Counted from the first letter of the stretch, positions 18,382 through 29,277 are shown. The stretch: 64,000 nt of DNA from Chitinophagales bacterium (GCA_019694955.1 JAIBAX010000004.1:97870-161869), one strand, 5' to 3'. Program-made: numbers and translations. The notes: generated from the letters alone by a model not told the origin.

Positions 18382-20451
18382 TTAATTCATTCCCAAATTA
18401 TGCATTAAAAACCGCAATTGAAATTCTTGGAAATCTATGGTTTGTTGAATAGACTTACCGCTTCCATGCCCACTATCATAGTCAATATATAGCATAATTG
18501 GGTTTTCTTGACCAATATTATTTTGCAACGCCGCCGTCATCTTTTTAGCATGCAAGGGATCTACTCTTGTGTCATTCTCTCCGGCAATAATTAATGTTGT
18601 GGGATAGTCAATCCCTTGTTTGATATTGTGGTATGGAGAATATTGTAGGATGTTTCTAAAATCGTGGTCGCTGTCAGGATCGCCATATTCCGGAATCCAA
18701 TAGCGAGCAATGAGGAACTTGTGGTACCGCACCATATCCAAAAGCGGCACACCACAAATAGCGGTTTTATATAAGTCGGGTCTTTGTGTGAGCATCGCAC
18801 CAACCAATAATCCACCATTGCTACCACCTTTAATGGCAAGCTTTGTTGGTTGAGTATATTTTTGACTGATCAGGTATTCTGCGGCAGCAATAAAATCGTC
18901 AAAGGAGTTTTGCTTTTTATCTAACATACCATCCAAATGCCAGTTCTCACCATATTCATCCCCACCACGGATGCAAGCAATGGCATACACTCCACCTCGA
19001 TTGATGAAGGTCGAGGTCAGCCCTACATAAGTGGGTGTTTGTGCAATCTGAAACCCACCATATCCATATAATAAGGTAGGATTATTGCCATCCAGCACCG
19101 TACCTTTCTTATACATGATAAATAAAGGCACTTTTGTGCCATCGTGGGATGTATAAAAATCTATTTTAGCCTCAATGTCTGCTGTTTTCAAAGGGGATGT
19201 CATTTCATAAAACAAAGACCATACTTGTGTATTGGCATCTATTCTATAAATTCTTGTTGGCTTCGTAAAGGTATTAAGTGTAACGAAAATAGCGTTTGTT
19301 TCTCTGTTGTATTCTAGCTTGCCCACGCTTCCCACTTCCGGCAAAGCCCATTCTTTTATAAACTTCCCTTTTAAATCATACTGTAAAAGTCTGCTAACCA
19401 CATCTTTTTTATCTTGCACTAGGATATAATTCTTTGTCACCACATAAGCTTCGAATACCGTTTTTCCTTCAGGAATAAGCGTTTTCCAGTTAGCAAAGTC
19501 AGGATTGTTTTTATCTGCCACCATCAATTTATAATTGGGTGCCTCGAAATTTGTTTTAATGTATATCCTATCATCGATAGCATCCGGTTCAGCAGAATAT
19601 TTATCGCTAGAAAAAATCAACTTCGGAACATCGCTTGTGCCATACGTTTTAATTTTTAATGAATTGGAATAAAAATCACCTTCCTGAATGAAAGTAGTGT
19701 TGCTGTATCTGCTTTCGTAGATGGCGAAATAATTTTTTGGATCATTGGGTGCGCCGATAAAGACATCTTGTTCTCTGGGTTGACCAAGAATGTGGAGATA
19801 TGTTTTTTGTGGCTCTTGTTTTTCTAATGATTCTTTTGTAGCGGTAGTAATATAAGCGGATTTACCATCTTTCGCCCAAACAAAAGACCGAAGGTTCTCT
19901 ATCTTTTCACCCAAATCCTTACCTGATGTTGGATCGATGATATAGGTTGTTTCAATCTCAGCACCCTTATACTGCACGCTAACAGCACATTTATCATTAT
20001 TTTCAGTAAATGCAACATCAGTAATGGATGTTTTTCCGGTAGGATCAATTTTTTCAGGATCAAAAATCAGCACTTCTGCGTTGCCAACCTTCGCATATAA
20101 ATTATTTTGTAATTCGCCTTGTTTTCTTGCATAGAAAAATTGTTGCTCACCGGAAAGAAACACCGGACCGATATAATCTCTGTCTAGGTAGGCAGTGATT
20201 TCCTCTTTTAACCCATTTATCATGGGATAGTTTTTATTCACATAGCTCAAGGTTGCCTCATGTTGCGCCTTTGTCCAATTGACAACCGCTGGGTTTTTCT
20301 TATCTTCCAACCAACGGTAGTTGTCGGTAATACGGAGACCGTGCAAGGTATCTATTACAGGAATTTTTTGCGTATTAGGAAAAATAAATGGATTTTGTGC
20401 AGACATCGTTCCCCATGTGCCAAGTGTAATAAAAAAAAGAATGTTTTTCAT
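18382..20451 (-). CDS. Prolyl oligopeptidase family protein (S9A), exported
   Basis: This 689-residue protein has signal peptide MKNILFFITLGTWGTMSAQ, an N-terminal beta-propeller and a C-terminal alpha/beta hydrolase. The catalytic Ser544 is in GGSNGGLLVG, Asp in AGENDTRVDPLHA and His in DSGHGSGKS. These enzymes cut short peptides after proline, here probably in the periplasm. Start 20451 is chosen over the longer frame (20493), because the promoter -7 box (20481-20488) lies inside that extension. Confidence 0.93.
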   Translation of the reverse strand: MKNILFFITLGTWGTMSAQNPFIFPNTQKIPVIDTLHGLRITDNYRWLEDKKNPAVVNWTKAQHEATLSYVNKNYPMINGLKEEITAYLDRDYIGPVFLSGEQQFFYARKQGELQNNLYAKVGNAEVLIFDPEKIDPTGKTSITDVAFTENNDKCAVSVQYKGAEIETTYIIDPTSGKDLGEKIENLRSFVWAKDGKSAYITTATKESLEKQEPQKTYLHILGQPREQDVFIGAPNDPKNYFAIYESRYSNTTFIQEGDFYSNSLKIKTYGTSDVPKLIFSSDKYSAEPDAIDDRIYIKTNFEAPNYKLMVADKNNPDFANWKTLIPEGKTVFEAYVVTKNYILVQDKKDVVSRLLQYDLKGKFIKEWALPEVGSVGKLEYNRETNAIFVTLNTFTKPTRIYRIDANTQVWSLFYEMTSPLKTADIEAKIDFYTSHDGTKVPLFIMYKKGTVLDGNNPTLLYGYGGFQIAQTPTYVGLTSTFINRGGVYAIACIRGGDEYGENWHLDGMLDKKQNSFDDFIAAAEYLISQKYTQPTKLAIKGGSNGGLLVGAMLTQRPDLYKTAICGVPLLDMVRYHKFLIARYWIPEYGDPDSDHDFRNILQYSPYHNIKQGIDYPTTLIIAGENDTRVDPLHAKKMTAALQNNIGQENPIMLYIDYDSGHGSGKSIQQTIDFQEFQLRFLMHNLGMN

Positions 20452-20480
20452 GCGATAACAATTTCCAATAGTAATCATTG

Positions 20481-20509
20481 CAAAACTAAACATTTTAACC
20501 CAAATTCAA
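20481..20509 (-). promoter_or_regulatory. Promoter of the prolyl oligopeptidase gene
   Basis: On the minus strand, TTG (20507-20509) and TAGTTTTG (20481-20488) are 18 bases apart. The box fixes the gene start at 20451. The -33 element touches repeat copy B. Confidence 0.65.
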
Positions 20510-20575
20510 TTCCCTGTTTTCGTGTCGACACAAAAACATGCGTGGACTACTTTATAAATCATCCTGTTATAATTT
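20505..20575. repeat. Dispersed repeat copy B
   Basis: An imperfect hairpin TGTTTTCGTG/CACAAAAACA with loop TCGA (20516-20539) is followed by the conserved block starting GTGGACTACTTTATAAATCA at 20542. It sits between two divergent promoters. The aminotransferase -33 box begins right at its right edge. Confidence 0.8.
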
Positions 20576-20603
20576 GAAAAACGATATAAAACCGCTAAGT
20601 TTG
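20574..20603 (+). promoter_or_regulatory. Promoter of the aminotransferase gene (near-leaderless)
   Basis: TTG 20574-20576, 19 bases, TAAGTTTG 20596-20603. The ATGATG start lies only 1-4 bases after the -7 box, so the transcript may begin at or very near the start codon. Confidence 0.65.
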
Positions 20604-20604
20604 A

Positions 20605-21798
20605 ATGATGAATCAACGTCAACTTTTTTTGCAGCATGTTGCACAAACCAGCCCTTCTGCGTTAATGTTAGAAGTCGTTAAGGGACAAGGCATACATTTG
20701 TGGGATGTTCACAGCAAAAAATATATAGATCTCATCTCTGGAATTGGGGTGAGTGCATTGGGGCATGGGCATCCTTCCGTCATTCAAGCCATCAAAGAAC
20801 AGGCGGATAAGTACTTACACACCATGGTTTTTGGCGAGTATGTCTTGACACCACAAGTTCAGTTGGCGACAAAAATATGTTCACTCCTACCGGAAGTGTT
20901 AAATACCGTGTATTTTACTAACTCCGGCACAGAAGCGACCGAAGGAGCTATGAAGTTAGCGAAACGCATTACTGGTCGTTCAGAAATCGCTTATTTCAAG
21001 CATGCTTACCATGGAAGTACGCAGGGAGCGCTCAGCATCTTAGGTGACGAGTATTTCAAAGCTGCCTTCAGACCCTTGTTGCCGCAAACCCTTGAATTGC
21101 AGTATAATGACCAACGCTGTTTGTCTCAAATTACCAAGAAGACTGCCGCCGTATTTTTTGATTTGGTACAAGCCGAGTCTGGCATGACAGTCGCTGATAA
21201 AGATTTTGTTCTTGCCCTGAAAAAGAGGTGTAGTGAAACTGGAACGCTATTAGTTTTAGACGAAATTCAAACGGGAATGGGTAGAACAGGAACTTTGTTT
21301 GCCTTTGAGCAATACGGCATTGTTCCCGACATATTATTGTTGGGAAAGGGTTTTGGTGGTGGATTGCCTTTGGGGTGTTTTATTTCTTCACATGAAAACA
21401 TGAAAGAACTAACGCATCATCCCGTCTTGGGACATATCACTACTTTTGGAGGAAATCCGCTATGTTGTGCTGCTGCATTGGCAAATCTCAATGCCATTCT
21501 TGAAGAAAGGGTCGTTGAACAAGTAAGGTACAAATCAGCCTTGTTTTTATCTCTATTGCAACATAAGGCTTTTGAACACATTTCGGGCTTAGGACTCATG
21601 TTGGCCATACATTTCAAAAACGAAGAGATGCTCCAAAATGTTATCCATCAATGTATGGCTCATGGATTAATAACAGATTGGTTTTTATTTGCGCCACACG
21701 CATTGAGAATTGCACCTCCATTGATTATCAACGACGAGCAGATAAAAGAGGCTTGTGAAATTATTATACACGCTGTTGAAATTGTCAGCAAACATTGA
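20605..21798 (+). CDS. Class III PLP aminotransferase
   Basis: This 397-residue protein is in the acetylornithine/4-aminobutyrate aminotransferase group. Motifs include SGIGVSALGHGHP, FTNSGTEATEGAMKLAKR, the aspartate region VLDEIQTGMGRTG, and the PLP lysine K248 in LGKGFGGGLPLG. The amino donor and acceptor cannot be fixed; no arginine or lysine pathway genes adjoin it. Two adjacent ATGs (20605, 20608) are possible starts, and both are just after the -7 box. Confidence 0.9.
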   Translation: MMNQRQLFLQHVAQTSPSALMLEVVKGQGIHLWDVHSKKYIDLISGIGVSALGHGHPSVIQAIKEQADKYLHTMVFGEYVLTPQVQLATKICSLLPEVLNTVYFTNSGTEATEGAMKLAKRITGRSEIAYFKHAYHGSTQGALSILGDEYFKAAFRPLLPQTLELQYNDQRCLSQITKKTAAVFFDLVQAESGMTVADKDFVLALKKRCSETGTLLVLDEIQTGMGRTGTLFAFEQYGIVPDILLLGKGFGGGLPLGCFISSHENMKELTHHPVLGHITTFGGNPLCCAAALANLNAILEERVVEQVRYKSALFLSLLQHKAFEHISGLGLMLAIHFKNEEMLQNVIHQCMAHGLITDWFLFAPHALRIAPPLIINDEQIKEACEIIIHAVEIVSKH

Positions 21799-21877
21799 GG
21801 AAGTTAAAATTTCCAAGTTAAGTTTTATTCTTTTATATCTTTACGCTTCTATCTATTATTCAGTAAAATTGAAAAAC

Positions 21878-22501
21878 ATGGGAGAAATAGAAATAAAACA
21901 AGAAACTAAGAACATACATATTCATGCCAATATCATCTTGTATGGCAATGCTGCTGATGAAATGATTTCTAAGCGCATTGGGGAGGAAATTAGAGACATG
22001 TGGAATGAACCGCAAGGGAAGGTTTGGTTAGAAAACGATGCGTATACTGTCAGTTTTATGATTCAGGAATACTTTTTTCCGATTTTAGAACCAACACATA
22101 TCCGTCAGAATGCCAACCCTAGAAATAATTATTTTAGAATTGAAGAGTATGCGGCTATTAAAATCTCCAGCGTAGATGGTTTGGGTTCGAATACGGGTTA
22201 TTTTTTGCGGGTAAACCTTGAGCAGCGTTCGACGGCGGCACATGAATTTGGACATACGATGGGGTTAGTACATCCTCAGATGCTAGATATCCGTGGCAAA
22301 GGCATTCCTGGAATCATGTACCCAAGAGGCACCATTGTCGATCCCGAATTTCAATACGATCCAACGGCACTAGCGGGCGGACCGAACGGGACGATGAACC
22401 CTGCCCATAGAAAAGTAAAACAGGAGGACATTGACAATCTTCAATTAAATACTTTGCTCGCAAATAATCTTGCTGTTATTGGGAAGCTAAGCAATATTTA
22501 A
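21878..22501 (+). CDS. Small metzincin-like metalloprotease without signal peptide
   Basis: From ATG 21878 this is a 207-residue protein with the zinc motif HEFGHTMGLVH (His122, Glu123, His126, His132) and a Met-turn-like PGIMYPRGT about 25 residues later, as in metzincins. No signal peptide is seen. The longer frame back to GTG 21755 would add a hydrophobic stretch but overlaps the aminotransferase and lacks an ATG, so I reject it. It is compact compared with matrixins. Substrate and location are unknown; cytosolic if the start is right. Confidence 0.78.
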   Translation: MGEIEIKQETKNIHIHANIILYGNAADEMISKRIGEEIRDMWNEPQGKVWLENDAYTVSFMIQEYFFPILEPTHIRQNANPRNNYFRIEEYAAIKISSVDGLGSNTGYFLRVNLEQRSTAAHEFGHTMGLVHPQMLDIRGKGIPGIMYPRGTIVDPEFQYDPTALAGGPNGTMNPAHRKVKQEDIDNLQLNTLLANNLAVIGKLSNI

Positions 22502-22544
22502 CACGAGATGCAAATCGATCCGGAGCCGCCAATTGCATAGGATA

Positions 22545-22997
22545 TTAGTTTCTGTAACGTTCAATAATCTGCTCGCAAGCTTCATCGAGCATCTTAAAGA
22601 CTTGCTCAAAGCCGTTGTCATCCCAATAAGGGTCAGGTACGGATACTTTAGAACCGGGTTTTGATTCTTCCATGATAAGCTTGATTTTTTCTCGTTCTTC
22701 CGCCAATGCATATCGACATAAATCGTTATAGTTACTGGTATCCATGGCGAAAATCACGTCAAACTCCTCAAAATCTGTCGACCGAATTTTTCGCGCACGT
22801 TGGTCGGTAATATCTATCCCATATTTTTTAGCCACCTGTATAGAGCGATTATCCGGCAAAGAACCGATGTGCCAACCGCCCGTTCCGGCAGAATCAACCT
22901 GCCAATCCAATTTATGTTTCCTAACTTTTTCTTTTAATATGCCTTCTGCCAGTGGTGAACGACAAATATTTCCCAAACAAACCATTAATATCTTCAT
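22545..22997 (-). CDS. Low molecular weight protein-tyrosine phosphatase
   Basis: This 150-residue protein has the CX5R phosphatase loop CLGNICRS (Cys7-Arg13) and the general-acid Asp in VPDPYWDD, with the normal family length. It acts on phosphotyrosine or similar small phosphoesters. It is convergent with the metzincin gene. No tyrosine kinase gene is nearby, so its partner is unknown. Confidence 0.94.
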   Translation of the reverse strand: MKILMVCLGNICRSPLAEGILKEKVRKHKLDWQVDSAGTGGWHIGSLPDNRSIQVAKKYGIDITDQRARKIRSTDFEEFDVIFAMDTSNYNDLCRYALAEEREKIKLIMEESKPGSKVSVPDPYWDDNGFEQVFKMLDEACEQIIERYRN

Positions 22998-23081
22998 GGC
23001 ACGGTATTAGTTTAATGTTTAAACGAATTTTGTACTATTATACTATTACAAAATCCGGGTTAAAAGAATATTTTTGCGCAT

Positions 23082-24002
23082 ATGCAATTATCTCGTAAAG
23101 AAAATAAAAAATCAAGATTCCTGATAATTCTTGCAGGAATATGTTTGATTTTTCTGCATGTTAATGTCTCGGCACAAGATAGTTTAGCCTTTAAAACAAC
23201 AGAATATGGTGTCCGGTATCGTCTTTCTGATACAAGCGAAGGCTTACGCCCCAAACCCGGCGATTATATTTGGATGAATCTGCAAAAGCTCAACCACGAA
23301 GGAAAAGAAATTTTTAATACGCAGCTTTTTGAAGCACCTGAAGGCATCGAAATGGAGTTAAAGCAACCGAAAGATCCGGGAGATGTAGAACAGCTATTTC
23401 CATTGATGAAGGCAGGCGACACGCTATTTGCAGAAATCCCCTATAGTTTCTTTGATGCAAATGAAGGTGGTGACAAGTATTACACTTTTCAAATCATTCT
23501 TTACAAATTCCTCTCTAATGAAACCTATCATGCGTTTAAAAAAGAGGCTTCCGAACGCCAGTTTGCCGCTGACAGTGATTCCATCCGCGATTATTTAGGT
23601 CGATGGTCTATTGTGAATGCTGTATACGACTCTAGCGGGTTGGTAATTTGGGGCAATTTGAAAAAAGGAGAAAAAATAAAGCCTGGAGATACGGTGACCT
23701 TACAATACATCGGCAGGTTTTTGGATAATAGCATTTTTGAGAGTTCTTATGAAACCCAACATCCCATCACCATTGTTGCCGGAAGAAAAGATGTTATAGA
23801 AGGTTGGGAAATCGCTTTAAAATATTTCGGGCTGAACGATAGAGCCACTGTATTGATTCCTTCAAAATTAGGATATGGAGACAAAGGTGCCGGGTTGACG
23901 ATACCGCCAAATACGGTTCTTCAATTCGAGATAGAAGTCGTTGATCTTCGTCCAGCAAAGGAGGTCGTCGCAAAAAAGAAACGGAAGAAGAAAGAACGCT
24001 GA
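23082..24002 (+). CDS. Exported FKBP-type peptidyl-prolyl isomerase
   Basis: This 306-residue protein has an N-terminal signal (about residues 1-31, ending VNVSAQ). The first half resembles a degenerate FKBP domain (GDYIWMNLQ...). The second is a clear FKBP domain, with GDTVTLQYIGRFLDNSIFESS, VIEGWEIALKYF and LGYGDKGAGLTIPPNTVLQFEIEVV. It probably assists folding in the periplasm. A lysine/arginine-rich tail (KKKRKKKER) ends the protein. A -7-like TATTTTTG lies 5 bases before the ATG. Confidence 0.9.
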   Translation: MQLSRKENKKSRFLIILAGICLIFLHVNVSAQDSLAFKTTEYGVRYRLSDTSEGLRPKPGDYIWMNLQKLNHEGKEIFNTQLFEAPEGIEMELKQPKDPGDVEQLFPLMKAGDTLFAEIPYSFFDANEGGDKYYTFQIILYKFLSNETYHAFKKEASERQFAADSDSIRDYLGRWSIVNAVYDSSGLVIWGNLKKGEKIKPGDTVTLQYIGRFLDNSIFESSYETQHPITIVAGRKDVIEGWEIALKYFGLNDRATVLIPSKLGYGDKGAGLTIPPNTVLQFEIEVVDLRPAKEVVAKKKRKKKER

Positions 24003-24012
24003 TATTGCAATT

Positions 24013-25320
<1,308 letters not shown>

Positions 25321-25360
25321 TTACTTAAAATCTGAGAAGGTTATCCACTTTCAACGGGAA

Positions 25361-25861
25361 TTATTTTATCAAGCCATTGTTATTGCGGTTTTCTTCCTTC
25401 TTCCTGTTTTCGCAATTGATTTTCTCACAGTGGGCATACAGTGTGAGTGCATGGTTTTTTATCTTCATTTGAAAAAGTGGTCCGATGGTATTTTTGATTT
25501 GCTGAATCCTTGGGTCGCAGAATTCTATCACACAACCACAATCCACACATAACAAATGATCGTGTTGCTTATATCCGTAAGATTTTTCGTAGAGCGCATG
25601 ATTTTGCCCGAACTGATGTTTGGTTACCAATTCACAATTGACTAATAAATCCAACGTATTATAAACCGTTGCACGGCTGACGTTGTATTCTTTATTTTTC
25701 ATGTGGATATATAATTCTTCGGCATCAAAATGCCCTTCACGACTATATATTTCTTCCAAAATAGAATACCGCTCCGGGGTTTTCCTTTGCTTATTTGTTT
25801 CCAGATAAGCAACAAAAATTCCCTTTACCTCATTAAATAATTTTGGATCAACCTTCGGCAT
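25361..25861 (-). CDS. Fur family transcriptional regulator
   Basis: This 166-residue protein has a winged-helix N-terminal half (RYSILEEIYSREGHFDAEELYIHMK, VSRATVYNTLDLL) and a metal-binding half. The latter has HDHLLCVDCGCVIEF (CxxC zinc site) and a final ahCEKINC pair. The family senses iron, zinc or peroxide; which one cannot be read here. It sits between rel and purA, 29 bases after rel. In related genomes this neighbourhood is common. Confidence 0.93.
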   Translation of the reverse strand: MPKVDPKLFNEVKGIFVAYLETNKQRKTPERYSILEEIYSREGHFDAEELYIHMKNKEYNVSRATVYNTLDLLVNCELVTKHQFGQNHALYEKSYGYKQHDHLLCVDCGCVIEFCDPRIQQIKNTIGPLFQMKIKNHALTLYAHCEKINCENRKKEENRNNNGLIK

Positions 25862-25890
25862 CGTTACAAAGATAGAAAAAATCGGTTTAT

Positions 25891-28119
25891 CTAATTCTCA
25901 ATCCTGTTTACAGAAATAATTCCAGGGAGTTGTTTCATTTTTTGCATGAGTTCATTCAGTTGATCCTGATGTTGTATATAAACATAAATCTCTCCTTTGA
26001 AGATGCCATCTTTTGATTCCAGCGAGATGGATTTCATGTTTATCTTCATTTCTGAAGAAATGATATTGGTGAGTTTATTGATTAATCCGATATCGTCTAA
26101 ACCATCCAACATTAATCCTGACAGGAATTCCGGTTTCCTTGGATTGGTCCACCTTGTTTTAACAATCCTATATCCATATTTGGACATGAGGTTGATCATA
26201 TTATTACAACTGGTGCGGTGAATTTTTACTAAGCCATTGATAGATAAAAAACCGACCACATCATCTCCGGGAATGGGTGCACAACACTTGGCAAATTCGT
26301 AGGGAATCATATCTGAGGTATCGCCAAAAATAACCAATTCGGTATTTTTGGAAATATCCTCGGCATTCGTCATCGGGATAAATTCTTTGACTTCTTTTTT
26401 CTCCGGTCGGGGTAGTTCAAAATTGCCTCCAATAATCTTAAACCCTTTGAGTTTGGATAAGTCTACCTTCTCATTTGCGATATCGTAATACAAATCCAAT
26501 GGGGTGTTTTTCTTATAGTAATTGGCAAGAAATTGTATATTTTCTGTATTAAAATTGGCTTTTACCTGTCTTAATTTTCTATCTAATATGTCTTTGCCGT
26601 CTTCTCCGACTTTCTTTTTTAGTTCTTTAAGAGATGCTTTTATCTTGGATTTCGCCTTACTGGTAACAACAAAGTTCAACCAGTCTTCGCTGGGTTTTTG
26701 TTTTTTTGAAGAGATGATTTCTACCTGATCGCCATTTCTAAGGACATGGCTGATGGGGACTAATTTATTATTTACCTTGGCGCCAATACAATTGTCTCCT
26801 AATCCGGTGTGTATGGCATAAGCGAAGTCTAGCGCCGTAGCATCTTTAGGCAATATTTTTAAATCTCCAGAAGGTGTGAAAGTATAAATTTCTTGTGCAT
26901 AAAGTTGCAGTTTAAAGTCATTAATAAACTCAATGGCATTAGAATCCGGGCTTTTCAAAAATTCTCTCACTTGCATCAGCCAACCCTCCACAGCTTCATC
27001 GACTGTTTTGGTACCTTTGTTTTCTTTGTACTTCCAGTGTGCGGCAAGTCCTCTTTCTGCAATGATATCCATGCGTTCAGTGCGAATTTGCACTTCTACC
27101 CACTTTCCTTTCGGTCCCATTACAGTGGTATGCAAGGACTCGTAGCCATTCGCTTTGGGATGTGAGATCCAATCCCTCAATCTATTTGGGCTGGGCGTAT
27201 ATAAGTCAGTAACGATAGAATAAGCTTTCCAACAGTCTTCTTTTTCTTTTTCCGGCTCTGCATCAATAATGATACGGATAGCGAATTTATCATACACATC
27301 TTCAAAATCTATCCCTTTTTTCTTCATTTTATTCCAAATGGAGAAAATTGTTTTAGGACGCCCAAAGACTTTCGCTTTTAATCCGCTTTTTTCAATTTCT
27401 TTGGCTAAGGGTGTACAGAAGTCATTGATAAACCTGTTTCTTTCTCTTTTCTTGGAGTTTAGCTTGGAGGCAATCTCTTTATATTTTTCCGACTCGGTAT
27501 ATTTCATAGAGAGGTCTTCAAACTCCCCTTTAATGGAATACAATCCCAAGCGGTGCGCCAAAGGCGCGTACAAAAACAAGGTTTCGGAAGATATCTTCAG
27601 TTGATTTTTTCTGGGTACATCATCTAATGTCCGCATATTATGTAAGCGGTCTGCAATTTTTATAAGAATTACTCTTATATCGTCGCTGAGTGTGAGCAGG
27701 ATTTTTCTATAGTTTTCTGCTTGTACAGAATCTGAGCCCGAACCCAGTTTACTGATTTTTGTAAGTCCATCAACAATGGTGGCAACCTCTCCACCAAACT
27801 CTCTTTTTACTTCATCGAGTGTATAGTCGGTATCTTCAACCACATCGTGTAGTAATGCACAAATGACAGAAGTTACACCCAATCCAATTTCTTCTGCAAC
27901 AATCGTTGCGACGGCTAAAGGGTGATGGATATAAGGCTCGCCGGACTTCCTGCGCATATCTTTATGGCTTTCTAGGGCTATTTCAAAAGCTTGCCGTATG
28001 CGTTTTTCATCGCCATCCCTAAGGCGTGGTTTTATCGCCTTGAGCAGCGTTCGATAATCACGCAGGATATTGCGTTTCTCTAAATCCTCATCATGAGGTA
28101 AAATCTCAGGTGCCGTCAT
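25891..28119 (-). CDS. rel: Bifunctional (p)ppGpp synthetase/hydrolase (RelA/SpoT)
   Basis: This 742-residue Rel-type protein has an HD hydrolase domain with HH65-66 and HD91-92 (LLHDVVEDT), and a synthetase domain with RxKTIFSIWNKM and YESLHTTVMGPKGKWVEVQIRTERMD. A TGS domain (IYTFTPSGDLKILPKDATALDFAYAIH), a zinc-finger/helical part with KCCAPIPGDDV, and a C-terminal ACT domain follow. The intact HD dyad indicates that it both makes and degrades the stringent-response alarmone. It is the first gene of rel-fur-purA. Confidence 0.96.
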   Translation of the reverse strand: MTAPEILPHDEDLEKRNILRDYRTLLKAIKPRLRDGDEKRIRQAFEIALESHKDMRRKSGEPYIHHPLAVATIVAEEIGLGVTSVICALLHDVVEDTDYTLDEVKREFGGEVATIVDGLTKISKLGSGSDSVQAENYRKILLTLSDDIRVILIKIADRLHNMRTLDDVPRKNQLKISSETLFLYAPLAHRLGLYSIKGEFEDLSMKYTESEKYKEIASKLNSKKRERNRFINDFCTPLAKEIEKSGLKAKVFGRPKTIFSIWNKMKKKGIDFEDVYDKFAIRIIIDAEPEKEKEDCWKAYSIVTDLYTPSPNRLRDWISHPKANGYESLHTTVMGPKGKWVEVQIRTERMDIIAERGLAAHWKYKENKGTKTVDEAVEGWLMQVREFLKSPDSNAIEFINDFKLQLYAQEIYTFTPSGDLKILPKDATALDFAYAIHTGLGDNCIGAKVNNKLVPISHVLRNGDQVEIISSKKQKPSEDWLNFVVTSKAKSKIKASLKELKKKVGEDGKDILDRKLRQVKANFNTENIQFLANYYKKNTPLDLYYDIANEKVDLSKLKGFKIIGGNFELPRPEKKEVKEFIPMTNAEDISKNTELVIFGDTSDMIPYEFAKCCAPIPGDDVVGFLSINGLVKIHRTSCNNMINLMSKYGYRIVKTRWTNPRKPEFLSGLMLDGLDDIGLINKLTNIISSEMKINMKSISLESKDGIFKGEIYVYIQHQDQLNELMQKMKQLPGIISVNRIEN

Positions 28120-28126
28120 ATTAGCA

Positions 28127-28156
28127 TAAAATTACAATGTATTTTCACTTATACAA
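28127..28156 (-). promoter_or_regulatory. Candidate promoter of rel
   Basis: On the minus strand, TTG (28154-28156), 19 bases, TAATTTTA (28127-28134, one mismatch to TAnnTTTG). It ends 7 bases before the ATG, so the leader would be very short. Confidence 0.4.
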
Positions 28157-28161
28157 CTTGG

Positions 28162-29277
28162 TTACGAAAAAACTTTATCAAACGTTCTATCCCAATCTTT
28201 CCAAACAGGTTCTAAACCTTGTTTTTGTAACATAGAGGCTATTTCGCTTGCACTCCTGTCGTCATCAATTTCAAACTGTTCGAGGTGTCCATTGTCGGAA
28301 TATCCGCCGGGAGAAGTTTTTGATGCGGCACTCATTGAAGTGATGCCACACTGTATGATATGATTTCTGAACGTCGGCGTTTCCCTTGTTGAGATGGATA
28401 ATTCAACTTCCTGGTTAAAGATTCTGTACGCCGAAATCAATTGAATCAATTCTTTGTCGCTCATTTCCATCTTGATAAGCTCGCCACCGCTGAAAGGTCG
28501 TAATCTTGGGAAGGAAATAGCGTATTTTGTTTTCCAGTATTTCTTTTCGAGATAAGAAAGATGTAATGCCGTAAAAAAACTATCGATGCGCCAATCTTCC
28601 AACCCTATCAATACACCCAACCCTATTTTGTGCATGTCTGCCACACCAATCCTATCCGGAGTGGCCAATCTATAGCGAAAGTTTGATTTCTTTCCTTTGG
28701 GGTGATGTGTTTTGTATGTCTCTTCATGATATGTTTCTTGATACACCAGAATACTGTGAACGCCTACATGTTTAAGCAGTATATATTCATCGGTTTCTAA
28801 AGGTTGCACTTCAATGGAAATATTAGAAAAATAAGGTCTTAGAATCTTTATGGCGTTTAGAAGATAATCCACGCCGACCGTTTGATTTGCTTCACCTGTC
28901 ACCAGAAGGACATGATCAAAACCCATCGCTTTAATGACCTTGGCTTCGGCAATTATCTCATCTTCTGTTAAGGTTTTGCGTGGAATTTTATTGGTAAATG
29001 AGAAGCCACAATAAGTACAAATATTCTGACATTCATTAGATAAATATAGGGGAACATACATTTGTATAGTATTTCCAAATCTTTTCTTGGTGAGCAAGTG
29101 GCTTTTTTGTACCATTTGAGGTAGAAAGGGCAGTGCTGCGGGAGAGATAAGTGCTTTAAAATCTTCCAAAGTCGGTACAGAAGCACTCAATGCGCTCGAC
29201 ACATCTTGTTGATTTTTAAGATATATCTCAGCCGCTATCTCGTCCCATGAATATTTATCGAATTCTTTTTCAAACAT
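28162..29277 (-). CDS. thiH: 2-iminoacetate synthase ThiH (radical SAM)
   Basis: This 371-residue protein has the radical SAM cluster motif CQNICTYC (Cys83, Cys87, Cys90) after NTIQMYVPLYLSNE. It also has VLLVTGEANQ, EVQPLETDEY and VYQETYHEETYKTHHPKGKK, all typical of ThiH. It splits tyrosine to dehydroglycine for the thiamine thiazole. No other thi gene is in the window; upstream is a 169-base gap with nothing recognisable. The remaining thi genes may lie elsewhere. Confidence 0.94.
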   Translation of the reverse strand: MFEKEFDKYSWDEIAAEIYLKNQQDVSSALSASVPTLEDFKALISPAALPFLPQMVQKSHLLTKKRFGNTIQMYVPLYLSNECQNICTYCGFSFTNKIPRKTLTEDEIIAEAKVIKAMGFDHVLLVTGEANQTVGVDYLLNAIKILRPYFSNISIEVQPLETDEYILLKHVGVHSILVYQETYHEETYKTHHPKGKKSNFRYRLATPDRIGVADMHKIGLGVLIGLEDWRIDSFFTALHLSYLEKKYWKTKYAISFPRLRPFSGGELIKMEMSDKELIQLISAYRIFNQEVELSISTRETPTFRNHIIQCGITSMSAASKTSPGGYSDNGHLEQFEIDDDRSASEIASMLQKQGLEPVWKDWDRTFDKVFS

